In this document: positions 1-8,458 of the stretch, in pieces
Numbering within the stretch: position 1 is the first letter of the stretch
How the letters are laid out: every line of letters begins with the position of its first letter
Assembly: GCA_900542045.1 (NCBI GenBank)
Contig: UQMI01000008.1
Span: 1 to 64,000 of the forward strand
From: an uncultured Blautia sp.
Lineage (GTDB): Bacteria; Bacillota; Clostridia; Lachnospirales; Lachnospiraceae
Direction of reading: 5' to 3'
Length of the DNA stretch: 64,000 bases
Made by a program: the position numbers and the translations under genes
Notes under the pieces: generated by a model
Seen by the model: only the letters and a program-made list of their open reading frames with translations
Told to the model about the DNA's origin: nothing
Database searches by the model: none

Positions 1-299
1 CAGTTGGCCGGGCCGTGGGCTTCACAGTCGGCCTGCTCGTGGGTTTCACAGTAGGCTTTACAGTAGGCCAAGCCGTAGGTTTAACCGTGGGCTTCACAGT
101 AGGCTTTGCAGTGGGACGGACTGTGGATTCCCCAGTCCCCGCACCAGCCGTTGGTGTGGGACGGCTGCTCCCCTCTCCCACGGTAATTTCAAAGCCTCCC
201 AAATCCACCTGGGCCGCCTGCACCGGAACCATCCCCGCCAAAAGAAGAATTTCTATCACAGCCCACAGCATCCATCCACTTCTTCGCTTCCTGCTCATT
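1..299 (-). CDS. Secreted PT-repeat protein, N-terminal part (cut by window edge)
   Basis: The start is ATG at 299, followed by about 29 residues with a basic n-region (MSRKRRSGW) and a hydrophobic core ending in VQAAQ, a signal peptide. A short segment (VDLGGFEITVGEGSSRPTP) follows, then a repeat built on KPTV/KPTA/RPT triplets that runs to the window edge. Such PT-rich linkers separate cell-surface domains in Lachnospiraceae. The functional domain lies outside the window, so no role can be given. It begins 24 bases after the stop of the upstream Ser/Thr kinase on the same strand, so co-transcription is likely and this protein may be linked to the kinase. Repetitive coding at the edge also makes assembly slippage possible here. 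Confidence 0.7.
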
Positions 300-323
300 C
301 TGCAGTTCTTTTCCAGACTTTTT

Positions 324-1766
324 CTATGATTCCTCCGCTGCATATTCTTTCCTCCATTTCCTGAGTTTTTCCTGCCAGATTTCCACATTGCGGCTATCAC
401 TTTTCCCCAGTACCTGCCGATTCTCCTGATACAGCTTCCAGGACAATTCTGTCTGTTCCTGCCGAAGCAGCATCAATCCATAAAGAGCGATTCCCTCCCC
501 TTCCTCTGGATTGTCCTGAATCCATTCCCGGTAAAACATTTCCGCCTGGTCATTTTCTTCCTGTTTTTCACATACCTGTGCCAGAAGCAACAGAACATGG
601 CTCCGCTCTGCACCCCTCTCTGCCATCAGCCAGTGTTCTCCCATCTTCATAACTGCCGCATACACCTTTCGTCTCCGCCGGTCATCCTCTTCGGAAAAGA
701 AGTCCACAACCTGCCTGTGCAGAGACACCCATGGAGACTCGCCTTCCATCTCTTCTTCCTGCACCGTCTCACCGCTCCCGCTGCCATCCTCGAAGCTTTC
801 CCCTTCTGTTTGCATCATACCGGCCCGGTTCAGGGAGATTCCCGTAAACAGCATCACCAGAAGTCCGGCCGTCACCAAAAGCAGATGAAAAGAATCCTGC
901 TTCGGCCGTTCCATAACAGTAAAACAATGCTCCAATTCCTGTTCCAGTTCCCGGCAATCATGAAAACGGTCTTTTGCTTTTTTTCTTGTGCATTTTCTCC
1001 ATACTGCATTCATCCTGCACCGGTTCCCCTCTGCCTGTTTCCACAGGAGCTCCAGCGTCTTGCCCAAACCATAAATATCACTTTCTATGCTCCGTTTTCC
1101 TTCCCACTGTTCCGGTGCAGCAAACTCCTTCGTACCTTTCTGCTCACCCCTGCGGTCACTCTCCAGAAGCCTGGCGCTTCCAAAATCAATGAGATACAGC
1201 TGCCCTTCCGTGGAGATCATCAGATTCTCCGGCTTCAGGTCTCCATGAAGCAGCGGCGGTGACTGTCTGTGAAGGTAGGAGACTACATGCAGCAGCTGCC
1301 TGGTCCATTCCATCCCCTGTCTTCTGGTTACTGTTCCAGCCCGCAGCACCTCCTGCAGCGTCTTCCCTGCGATATATTCCATTACAAGCACCGCACAGTT
1401 TTCCTCTTCCCAATAATCCACCACCTGCGGCAGATGGTCATGCTCCAGCTGACACAGCAGCCGGATTCCCGGAGACTTCTCCGTGCATTTGATGCACCAT
1501 CGTTTGCCCAGCTCCGTATCCCGCGCCAGATAGACGACTCCCTCTCCGCCTCTCCCGATCTCCTGCAAAAGACAATATTTCCCCCGAAGGATCTTTCCTG
1601 TTTCGCTGATCTTCCTCACCTCTGCTATCAATTTACTGCCTGCTCTCTGTTGATCCGTGTATCCAAGGATACCTGCCCACTTCCCCCCTGTTCCAACGAT
1701 CGCATCGCCTGCAGTTCCATCTGCTGCGCCGTTCTTCGCCGACTTCGGTCTGTACACAATATGCAC
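324..1766 (-). CDS. Transmembrane Ser/Thr protein kinase (PknB/Hanks-type)
   Basis: The protein is up to 480 residues. The kinase domain spans about residues 62-285: glycine loop GRGGEGVV (71-78), VAIK-type lysine in CIK (93), catalytic loop HGDLKPEN (174-181, an HRD motif with G in place of R), DFG (194-196) and an APE-like AAPEQ (217-220). One membrane helix follows at about 293-312. The remaining ~165 residues would be extracellular: acidic, then TPR-like helices. There are no PASTA repeats, so it is not a standard PrkC. The start is uncertain. The longest frame begins with GTG at 1766 without a good ribosome binding site, and in-frame TTG or GTG codons at residues 46 and 50, just before the kinase domain, are alternatives. 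Substrates are unknown; the secreted PT-repeat gene directly downstream is a candidate partner. Confidence 0.85.
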   Translation of the reverse strand: MHIVYRPKSAKNGAADGTAGDAIVGTGGKWAGILGYTDQQRAGSKLIAEVRKISETGKILRGKYCLLQEIGRGGEGVVYLARDTELGKRWCIKCTEKSPGIRLLCQLEHDHLPQVVDYWEEENCAVLVMEYIAGKTLQEVLRAGTVTRRQGMEWTRQLLHVVSYLHRQSPPLLHGDLKPENLMISTEGQLYLIDFGSARLLESDRRGEQKGTKEFAAPEQWEGKRSIESDIYGLGKTLELLWKQAEGNRCRMNAVWRKCTRKKAKDRFHDCRELEQELEHCFTVMERPKQDSFHLLLVTAGLLVMLFTGISLNRAGMMQTEGESFEDGSGSGETVQEEEMEGESPWVSLHRQVVDFFSEEDDRRRRKVYAAVMKMGEHWLMAERGAERSHVLLLLAQVCEKQEENDQAEMFYREWIQDNPEEGEGIALYGLMLLRQEQTELSWKLYQENRQVLGKSDSRNVEIWQEKLRKWRKEYAAEES

Positions 1767-2057
1767 TTATGGCCTATATGGAAATACATCTGGAATTGAT
1801 ATCCGGCAGATTGCCGGATCTGTGACTGCCGCCTGAACAGCGGCAAAAGAATTTTTATTTTCAGAACGATATGTTCTCAGCTTACCATAGATTCTGCTTT
1901 TTGACAAGATGGAAATTTCTGCTGATAAACAGACACCCACTTTTCCACAGACATCAGGTTTATTGGTTACTGCCTACTTTCCGCTCCCACCACATAATAG
2001 ACACCGGTTATATGGTAGCATTCCGAATATCCTCTAACTGCACCCTGGAATTTTCCT

Positions 2058-2515
2058 TCTGTACAGGGGAAATTTCAGAAATCCCAATCTCACACGTACT
2101 AAACTGTGTCCAGATACGGGGGAGATTCCCAAAATCCTATTCTCACACGTACTAAACCGTATCCAGGTACGGGGGAGATTCCCAAAATCCTATTCTCACA
2201 CGTAACAAACTGTGTTCACATACAGGTGTAATTACGGAAATCTCTATCTCACACGTAACAAACCATGTCCAGGTACGGGGGAGATTCCCAAAATCCCAAT
2301 CTCACACGTAACAAACCATGCCCAGGTACGGGGGAGATTCCCAAAATCCTATTCTCACACGTACTAAACCGTGTCCAGGTACGGGGGAGATTCCCAAAAT
2401 CCCAATCTCACACGTACTAAACCGTGTCCAGGTACGGGGGAGATTCCCAAAATCCTATTCTCACACGTAACAAACTGTGCCTGTACACAGGGGAAATTTC
2501 AGAAATCCCCCTGTA
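2058..2515. repeat. 53-bp tandem repeat array, about 8.5 units
   Basis: The marker CACACGTA starts at 2091, 2144, 2197, 2250, 2303, 2356, 2409 and 2462, exactly 53 bases apart each time. Internal units are nearly identical and contain GGTACGGGGGAGATTCCC. The outer units and the one near 2197-2249 are diverged (for example GGGGAAATTTC at both edges). There is no repeat/spacer alternation, so this is a minisatellite and not a CRISPR array. Each unit carries the small inverted repeat GGGA-GAT-TCCC. The array lies between the 3' end of the GH3 gene and the 5' end of the kinase gene. Confidence 0.93.
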
Positions 2516-2668
2516 GAAACAAAACACAGCCAAAAACAGAAGCAGGACATGCCGAAGCCCCGAAAGCCCAAAGCAGGCGGCTGTCTTTGCTTAAAATAAC
2601 AGGTCCCTAAATCAGCAGCAACCCACTCGGCCATCCTGACCTGTCAATTTCCCTGCCCCATACAAATA

Positions 2669-2708
2669 CCAGGGAAGAAGCGGCCTCCCCGGTCTGCTTC
2701 TTCCCTGG
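2669..2708 (-). terminator. Terminator hairpin of the GH3 gene
   Basis: A perfect 13-bp stem (CCAGGGAAGAAGC at 2669-2681 with GCTTCTTCCCTGG at 2696-2708) and a 14-base loop. On the minus strand it is followed by TATTTGT, a weak U-tract. It lies about 87 bases after the GH3 stop codon. Confidence 0.65.
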
Positions 2709-2777
2709 CATCACTGATCTGAAAATTCAAACATCACTGGTCTGAAAAACCTGGCATCACTGGTCTGGAAAAATCCA
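2709..2777. repeat. 23-bp tandem repeat, three copies
   Basis: CATCACTGRTCTG recurs at 2709, 2732 and 2755, exactly 23 bases apart. It sits between the GH3 stop codon and its terminator hairpin, so it would be part of the 3' untranslated region. Confidence 0.85.
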
Positions 2778-2794
2778 GCTCCCTTTTTCACTGC

Positions 2795-5290
2795 TCAGGC
2801 ATACCGGTCCGTCTGCAGAATTACTCTCACCAGACGGGTAATGCAGGCCCGCAGATCTTTTTCCGACAGGGTTCCCGCTGCCAGCTCTTCCCTCAGATTT
2901 TCATGATCCGACGGCTGTCCCGGCATGACCACATCGTTGCCTGCCCGCATACAGCCTGCCGCCGTACAGTCCGGCCCCTGTTCCGTGGTGGTCCAGTCTG
3001 TCATGATCATGCCGGCAAAGCCCCATTCTCTCCGGGCCGCTTTCGTACAAAGATCATAACAGTTAGCCGCGTGCACGCCATTGATCAGATTATAGCTTGT
3101 CATAATGGACAGAGGCTGAGACTCTTTCACTGCGATTTCAAATCCCTTCAGATAGATTTCCCGCAGAGCCCGTTCCGATACGATGCTGTTGGATCCCATT
3201 CGATTGTCTTCCTGATTGTTGCAGGCAAAATGCTTGATGGTGGTTCCGCAGCCCTTCTGACTCTGCACTCCTTTGGTCATAGCCGCAGCCATCTTTCCGC
3301 TGATCAGAGGATCTTCCGAGAAATATTCAAAGTTTCTTCCGCACAGAGGATTTCGGTGAATGTTCATCCCCGGCGCCAGCCACAGATCCACACCGAAACG
3401 CCTCATTTCTGCACCGACCATCTTTCCCAGCTGCTCAACCAGCTCCAGATCCCAGGTCTGAGCCAGCAGTGTTCCCACCGGGATTGCCGTACAGTACTGG
3501 TAATATTTCTCGCCCTCACATTCTTCCTCGGAACTGAAAAATTCCCGGTCCAGACTGGCCGCAAAGGAACCGGGCTGTATCTTCCCGTCCCTGACCGTAT
3601 ATTCCTGATTCAAGCGAAGTCCTGCCGGTCCGTCTGCAAGAACGATATTGGCAATACCGTTTTCCAGCGCACAGGAACTGGTCTCTCCGGCGGAACCCGG
3701 CACAGAAATTCCCGCAGAACCCAGGTTGCTCCCCTGCCCCTTCCGGTAATCACCGGTGGCCAGCTGCACACATTGCTCTGTACTGAGCTGCCGCACCAGC
3801 TGCGCTGCTTCATCAACCTCTTCTTCCAGAACCCTGGTCTCATCCAGGACTTCTGTCTCCACGCTGCTCAGATCCAGCTCCAGTTCCCGGATTCCCTGCT
3901 CTTTGCAGAGGCTGGTCCATTTCTCATAACGGGCACGGCGGATCTCTTCATCCAGCGTAAGCTCCTGCAGGGGCTGCTGCAGGGGGCAGATATTTTCCAC
4001 TCTGGAGAGGACTTTCTCTTCCGTCAGGGTAAGAGCAGCTTTCAGAACGCTGTGTTCCAGGGAATTTCCCACCCACAGGCCATACATTCCAGGCTCCAGG
4101 ATCCACGCTCCGCCAGCCGTATCAAAGGAAGCCAGCGCCTCTGCTCCAAAGAAAATCTCCAGTTCCCGGGATTCTCCCGGCGCCAGCTCTCCGGTTTTTC
4201 CAAATCCGCACAGCCGGCGGTATTCTTTCTCCAGTCTGCCCTCCGGCAAAGAAGCATAGACCTGCACCACTTCTTTTCCGCTGTATACCGAACCGGTATT
4301 GGTCACTCGCACCCGGACTGCAATCTCCGGTCTTTCTTTTCCCCGGATCTCTGCTCCCAGCGTATCCAGCTGAAATTCGGTATAGGACATACCATATCCG
4401 AAGCTATAACGCACCGGTACGGCAAAGGAATCAAAATACCGGTAGCCCACATAGATGCCTTCCCGGTAATACTCCTCCTGCACATTTCCGTTATTATGGG
4501 AAAAAGTGGCCGCATTGGGATAATCCTCGTAGCGGTAAGCCCAGCTGTCTGCCAGTTTGCCGCTGGGAACCTTCTTCCCGCTGATCACATCAGCAAAGGC
4601 ATAGCCGCCTTCCATTCCCGGCTGAACAATCTGAAGCAGGGCGCAGATGTTGGGAAACTCATCCAGAAAAGACAGATCCACCAGCCCGCCGGTGTTGACG
4701 GCAACGATCACTTTCTCATAAAATCCGCAGATATCCTGAAGTATGGCATGTTCTTCTTCTGTCAGAAGATAGTCCCCGGGTTCATGGAAACGGTCACTGC
4801 CTTCCCCGGCAATGCGGCTGAGCACATAAATGGCCGTATCCGTCTGAGAATCTCCGGCCCGGGGACCCGCCGGCATATAAAATGGGGTCGTGGAATATAC
4901 ATCAAAAAAATGCTCCGGATCCGCCTGCGATTTTCGAAGGATCTCTTCCTTCCACTGCTCCCTGGCCCTCTGATACATCGCTTCATACTCCTGTACCCAT
5001 TCCGGATTCGTGATGACATAGCCTGCAGCTGTCAGGCCTTCAAAAATGCTCACGCTTTTTCTCTCATTCACATTTCCGGACCCGGTGCCGCCCTTGATCG
5101 TCCGGGATGCTCCGGCACCGAACAGAGCCAGCTCCGTTCCCGGTTTCAGCGGGAGCACCTGTCCGTCATTTTTCAAAAGCACCATTCCCTCTGCCGCTGC
5201 TCTTCTGGCCAGTATCCGGTGCTCCTCTTCATAGGCAGCGGCTTCCTTTGTTCTAACCCCTGGAAATGTCCGTTCTTTTATTTTTCTCAT
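2795..5290 (-). CDS. Glycoside hydrolase family 3 beta-glucosidase, permuted domain order
   Basis: The protein has 831 residues from the ATG at 5290, which has a good ribosome binding site (AGAAAGGA); an ATG at 5320 has none. The family's C-terminal alpha/beta sandwich comes first (EGMVLLKNDG and LPL near the N-terminus), followed by the fibronectin-III-like domain (GKEVVQVYAS, LAPGESREL). The TIM barrel comes last (GPAGLRL, KHFACNNQ, SYNLINGVHA), with the presumed catalytic nucleophile Asp in GMIMTDW. This reversed order is known for Ruminococcus albus and Butyrivibrio fibrisolvens GH3 enzymes. There is no signal peptide, so it probably acts in the cytoplasm, releasing terminal beta-linked sugars from imported oligosaccharides. 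It is preceded by the argS terminator and so is probably transcribed alone. Confidence 0.93.
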   Translation of the reverse strand: MRKIKERTFPGVRTKEAAAYEEEHRILARRAAAEGMVLLKNDGQVLPLKPGTELALFGAGASRTIKGGTGSGNVNERKSVSIFEGLTAAGYVITNPEWVQEYEAMYQRAREQWKEEILRKSQADPEHFFDVYSTTPFYMPAGPRAGDSQTDTAIYVLSRIAGEGSDRFHEPGDYLLTEEEHAILQDICGFYEKVIVAVNTGGLVDLSFLDEFPNICALLQIVQPGMEGGYAFADVISGKKVPSGKLADSWAYRYEDYPNAATFSHNNGNVQEEYYREGIYVGYRYFDSFAVPVRYSFGYGMSYTEFQLDTLGAEIRGKERPEIAVRVRVTNTGSVYSGKEVVQVYASLPEGRLEKEYRRLCGFGKTGELAPGESRELEIFFGAEALASFDTAGGAWILEPGMYGLWVGNSLEHSVLKAALTLTEEKVLSRVENICPLQQPLQELTLDEEIRRARYEKWTSLCKEQGIRELELDLSSVETEVLDETRVLEEEVDEAAQLVRQLSTEQCVQLATGDYRKGQGSNLGSAGISVPGSAGETSSCALENGIANIVLADGPAGLRLNQEYTVRDGKIQPGSFAASLDREFFSSEEECEGEKYYQYCTAIPVGTLLAQTWDLELVEQLGKMVGAEMRRFGVDLWLAPGMNIHRNPLCGRNFEYFSEDPLISGKMAAAMTKGVQSQKGCGTTIKHFACNNQEDNRMGSNSIVSERALREIYLKGFEIAVKESQPLSIMTSYNLINGVHAANCYDLCTKAARREWGFAGMIMTDWTTTEQGPDCTAAGCMRAGNDVVMPGQPSDHENLREELAAGTLSEKDLRACITRLVRVILQTDRYA

Positions 5291-5495
5291 TCTGCTTTCC
5301 TTTCTCTGTACATGCTCCATATAAAGACTCTGACTTCAAAATATTTTCCGGCTCCGGCAGCATCCGCCAAAGTCCGGTCTCCGTTCCACTCCGGCCGGCG
5401 CAAAGCAGATGTCCATCGGACATCCTGCTCCCCTGCGGAGCGTTTTTTCTTAAAAGAAAGGCAAGACCTTTCACCTCTGCTCTCCTTTAATCCAG

Positions 5496-5522
5496 AAAAG
5501 GACTGCACATTCCGCGCAGTCC
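5496..5522 (-). terminator. argS terminator
   Basis: The stem GGACTGC (5500-5506) / GCAGTCC (5516-5522) is followed on the minus strand by TTTTCT, about ten bases after the argS stop codon. Confidence 0.75.
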
Positions 5523-5531
5523 GAGTCTCTG

Positions 5532-7295
5532 TTACATTTTCTCCGGCGCTTCAAATCCCAGAAGATCGATCCCTGTTTCCAATACTTCCTTTGTCAGCTT
5601 CAGCAGCTGGATCCAGGAAGCTTTTTTCGTCTCATCTTCTTCTCCCAGGATTTTCGTCTCATGATAGAAACGGTTAAACGCATTGGATAATTCATAAATA
5701 TAAGAGCAAATCTTATGAGGCGCTTTCTCCTCATATGCTTCTTCCATTGCCGCGCCAAAACCGGTCAGCGCCAGCATCAGCCCCTTCTCACTTTCGGAAG
5801 CCGCCGGCAGAAGTCCTCCCTCTGCTTTGCCCCCTTCCTGCTCATACCGGTTCAGGATTGACTTGATCCTGACAACCGTATACAGGATATATGGCCCGGT
5901 ATTTCCTTCAAAAGAAGTAAAACGATCCACATCAAACACATAATCCTTGGTGGCCTGATTGGACAGATCTCCATATTTGATGGCAGCCAGTCCCACAATC
6001 TCAGCCGTATGACGGGCATCCTTGTCTTTGACACTGCGGTTCTCCACGATCTTATGGAACATCTCTTCATTAATATCCCCGATCAGGTGCTCCAGACGCA
6101 TTACACCGCCTTCTCTTGTCTTGAAGGGCTTTCCGTCTTTTCCATTCATGGTTCCAAAGCCCAGGAAGAAAAATTCTGTATCCGTATCCACCAGACCTGT
6201 TTTTCTGGCACAGCGGAATACCTGGGTAAAATGCATCTCCTGACGCTTATCTACCACATAGATGATCTCATCGGGATGGTACAGCTTCATCCGCTCCACA
6301 ATGGTGGCCAGATCTGTCGTCGTATACAGAGCAGCGCCATCGGATTTGAGGATCATACAGGGCGGCACTTCTTTGGTATCCGTCTCTTCCTTCACATCCA
6401 CCACCAGAGCGCCCTGGTCTTCATAGGCAAAGCCTTTGTCCTTCATTTCCTGTACCATTTCCGGAATATACGGCTGGGCATCGGATTCTCCCTTCCAGAG
6501 ATCGAATTCCACATGCAGACGTTTATAATTCTTCTTCAGATCCGAAACAGATACGGCAATAATATGGTTCCACAGTGCCCGGTAGCCCGGCTTGCCCTGC
6601 TGAAGCTGATAGGTAGCCTCCAGCGCTTCTTCTTTATATGCTTCATCTTCCTTGGATCTGGCACTGGCCATGGGATAGATTTCCTCCAGATCTCCGATGG
6701 TAAACGGAGGCTCTGCAGGATATTCTCCGGTATAGGCATCGTCAAAATACACCAGATCCGGCTGTCTCCTGCGAAGCTCTGTGATGATCAGCCCCATCTG
6801 CAGGCCCCAGTCTCCCAGGTGCACATCGCCAATGACCTTATGGCCCATATACCGGCCCATCCGTTTCAGACTCTCACCGATGATCGCTGCGCGCAGATGT
6901 CCCACATGCAGAGGTTTTGCCACATTTGGTCCGCCGTAATCAATGATAATGGTCTTCGGCTCCTCTGCCGTATTGACAGACAGCTTCTCATCCTGTCTCA
7001 TTTCATTCAGGTAAGCAGTCAGATAGTTCCTGTCCACCTTCAGATTAATAAAGCCGGGATTCACTGCTTCCGCCATGGAAAAAGCAGGACTGCCCTGCAG
7101 CTGCTCCACCACGTCTCCGGCAATCTTGATCGGCGCTTTTTTGTAGGTCTTTGCTCCTGCCATGGCGCCGTTGCACTGATACTCACACAGATCCGGCCTG
7201 TTGGAAATGCTCACTTTTCCATAGGAAGGGTCATATCCGGCCTTCTCAAATGCAGCGGACAGCTCCTCTGCCAGTAATTCCATTAGTTTCTTCAT
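5532..7295 (-). CDS. argS: Arginyl-tRNA synthetase
   Basis: The protein has 587 residues, a full-length class I enzyme that charges tRNA-Arg in the cytoplasm. The N-terminal Arg-tRNA recognition domain occupies about residues 1-110. The ATP-binding HIGH motif appears as HVGH (130-133) after GGPNVAKPL. The C-terminal DALR anticodon-binding region includes GPYILYTVVR and ends in LLGFEAPEKM. The ATG at 7295 is preceded by GAGGGAGAG. It starts 21 bases after the degV stop, so the two genes are probably co-transcribed from the degV promoter and share its leader attenuator. A terminator follows at once. Confidence 0.97.
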   Translation of the reverse strand: MKKLMELLAEELSAAFEKAGYDPSYGKVSISNRPDLCEYQCNGAMAGAKTYKKAPIKIAGDVVEQLQGSPAFSMAEAVNPGFINLKVDRNYLTAYLNEMRQDEKLSVNTAEEPKTIIIDYGGPNVAKPLHVGHLRAAIIGESLKRMGRYMGHKVIGDVHLGDWGLQMGLIITELRRRQPDLVYFDDAYTGEYPAEPPFTIGDLEEIYPMASARSKEDEAYKEEALEATYQLQQGKPGYRALWNHIIAVSVSDLKKNYKRLHVEFDLWKGESDAQPYIPEMVQEMKDKGFAYEDQGALVVDVKEETDTKEVPPCMILKSDGAALYTTTDLATIVERMKLYHPDEIIYVVDKRQEMHFTQVFRCARKTGLVDTDTEFFFLGFGTMNGKDGKPFKTREGGVMRLEHLIGDINEEMFHKIVENRSVKDKDARHTAEIVGLAAIKYGDLSNQATKDYVFDVDRFTSFEGNTGPYILYTVVRIKSILNRYEQEGGKAEGGLLPAASESEKGLMLALTGFGAAMEEAYEEKAPHKICSYIYELSNAFNRFYHETKILGEEDETKKASWIQLLKLTKEVLETGIDLLGFEAPEKM

Positions 7296-7316
7296 AATAT
7301 CTCTCCCTCATTTTAT

Positions 7317-8192
7317 CTAATTATCCAAAGTCACCCGTTTGGCACAGGCAATGGCCAGAGCACCGTTTCCGATATGACAGGCCACACTCAGGGAAAGCGG
7401 ATCCGCATTCACGAAGTAACCAGGAAATACTTCCGCGATCTCCTTTTTGAACTCCTCGGCTTCCTCCGGTGTCCCCGTATAAGCTCCGAACAGGCACATT
7501 TCCCCCTTTTCCACCAGAGCGGCAAAACGGTGGTCAAAATCGTCCTTCATAGCCTTCAGCATGACTTTTTTTGCCTGTTTTTTCCCTCTTACCTTGGCAT
7601 AGGCATCCAGCTTCTCTCCCTGGATCTGCAGAACCGGCTTCAGATTCAGCACAGTTCCGATGGCCGCAGCAGCAGGCGTGATCCGTCCGCCTTTTTTCAG
7701 GTATTTCAACGTCTCCAGTGTGATATAGATACTGGATTCCATCTTTTCTCTTTCCAGCACTTTCTTGATCCCCGCAGCGTCGTAACCATTCTCCGCCAGA
7801 TACATGGCATCGTATACCGACTGCTTCTGGGTCACGGAGATTCTCTGGTTGTTCACCACCTGGACTCTGCCCTCATAATTTCTGGCCAGCCCCATGGCTG
7901 TTTCGCAGGAAGCAGAAAGTCCGCTGGACATGGGAATATGGACGATCTCTTCATAGTCTTTCAGAAGCCCGTCCCAAAGCTCCGTCACATCCGCCGGCGA
8001 AGGCTGGGATGTGGAAATGTCCGCATCTGCCGCCAGTTTTTCATAAAATTCTTCCTGTGACAGCGTAATATCTTCCAGATAAAGCTTTCCATTGATATAA
8101 AAAGGCATGGGAAGTACACGGATTCCAAGATCACTGCCCTGTTTCTGTGTAATCCCGCTGTTGCTGTCTGTCACAATTGCAACTTTTTTCAT
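7317..8192 (-). CDS. DegV family fatty-acid-binding protein
   Basis: The protein has 291 residues from the ATG at 8192. The N-terminus MKKVAIVTDSNSGI, the segment STSQPSP and the conserved MSSGLSASCETA are DegV signatures. Family members bind a fatty acid in a cleft between two alpha/beta domains, and some act as FakB subunits delivering fatty acid to the kinase FakA. No FakA gene is present here, so the exact role is open. A 40-residue upstream extension of the frame was rejected because it reads through the terminator-like hairpin of the leader. It is the first gene before argS. Its transcript begins at a good promoter about 100 bases upstream and carries an attenuator. Confidence 0.92.
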   Translation of the reverse strand: MKKVAIVTDSNSGITQKQGSDLGIRVLPMPFYINGKLYLEDITLSQEEFYEKLAADADISTSQPSPADVTELWDGLLKDYEEIVHIPMSSGLSASCETAMGLARNYEGRVQVVNNQRISVTQKQSVYDAMYLAENGYDAAGIKKVLEREKMESSIYITLETLKYLKKGGRITPAAAAIGTVLNLKPVLQIQGEKLDAYAKVRGKKQAKKVMLKAMKDDFDHRFAALVEKGEMCLFGAYTGTPEEAEEFKKEIAEVFPGYFVNADPLSLSVACHIGNGALAIACAKRVTLDN

Positions 8193-8225
8193 CCTATACC
8201 TACTTTCCTTCGTTGATTCAAATGT

Positions 8226-8264
8226 AAAAAATACCAGACAGATACTGTCTTTTACGCCTGGTAT
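8226..8264 (-). terminator. Attenuator-like terminator in the degV leader
   Basis: ATACCAG (8231-8237) pairs with CTGGTAT (8258-8264), with an inner ACAG/CTGT hairpin, and six U follow on the minus strand (8231-8226). It lies between the degV promoter and the degV start, where no minus-strand gene ends, so it should abort leader transcripts. A ten-codon frame (8252-8284) overlaps its 5' arm. Confidence 0.7.
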
Positions 8265-8284
8265 CCTTTTCTGCATTTTTCCAT
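8252..8284 (-). CDS. Possible leader peptide of degV (10 residues)
   Basis: ATG at 8284, peptide MEKCRKGYQA, stop TAA at 8252-8254, inside the 5' arm of the attenuator. The upstream GGAAA is only a weak ribosome binding site. A leader peptide of this type could couple translation to termination, but there is no run of a single amino acid to suggest a signal. Chance is a real alternative. Confidence 0.25.
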   Translation of the reverse strand: MEKCRKGYQA

Positions 8285-8302
8285 GTTTCCAAGATTTAAT
8301 CC

Positions 8303-8331
8303 ATTCTATCACAAATATATTTTCATCACAA
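8303..8331 (-). promoter_or_regulatory. degV-argS promoter
   Basis: On the minus strand, -35 TTGTGA (8331-8326), a 17-base spacer and -10 TAGAAT (8308-8303), close to the sigma-A consensus. Transcription would start near 8296. Confidence 0.7.
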
Positions 8332-8360
8332 GAGAAAACCCGTCTGTCAGCAGATATCAG

Positions 8361-8390
8361 TTGAAAGTCCCGGGGGACCGGTGCTATACT
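8361..8390 (+). promoter_or_regulatory. Promoter of the LUD gene with palindromic spacer
   Basis: -35 TTGAAA (8361-8366), an 18-base spacer and -10 TATACT (8385-8390). The spacer holds the inverted repeat GTCCC-GG-GGGAC (8367-8378), placed where a repressor would block RNA polymerase. Confidence 0.65.
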
Positions 8391-8458
8391 GGATTTAAAG
8401 ATGCCAGCGGCATATTTTTCAACAGGTTATGCGCCATGACGCGCAGGAAAGGAGAACC

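Larger units (their letters stand above)
1767..2794. other. Gene-free kilobase holding two tandem repeat arrays
   Basis: No convincing gene is present on either strand; the short frames here simply read through the repeats. The stretch contains the 53-bp array (about 2058-2515), the terminator hairpin of the GH3 gene (2669-2708) and three 23-bp repeats (2709-2777). Positions 1767-2050 may hold the kinase promoter, but no clear -35/-10 pair was found. Confidence 0.6.

Noticed and set aside
15-329. Plus-strand GFTVG-repeat protein
   Set aside because: It is the antisense image of a minus-strand gene with ATG, signal peptide and KPTV repeats, which is the common form.
2058-2515. CRISPR array
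   Set aside because: The whole 53-base unit repeats with no unique spacers, and no cas genes are present.
5404-5447. Riboswitch upstream of the GH3 gene
   Set aside because: A GATGTCC/GGACATC hairpin and a plus-strand terminator-like stem exist, but no known aptamer pattern was seen and the transcription start is unknown.
2903-5677. 924-residue plus-strand reading frame
   Set aside because: It is a shadow of the GH3 gene, with no ribosome binding site and no recognisable motifs; the minus-strand frame carries all GH3 signatures.
8193-8312. Longer start for DegV (40 extra residues)
   Set aside because: The extension reads through the promoter-proximal terminator hairpin; the ATG at 8192 gives the exact family N-terminus.
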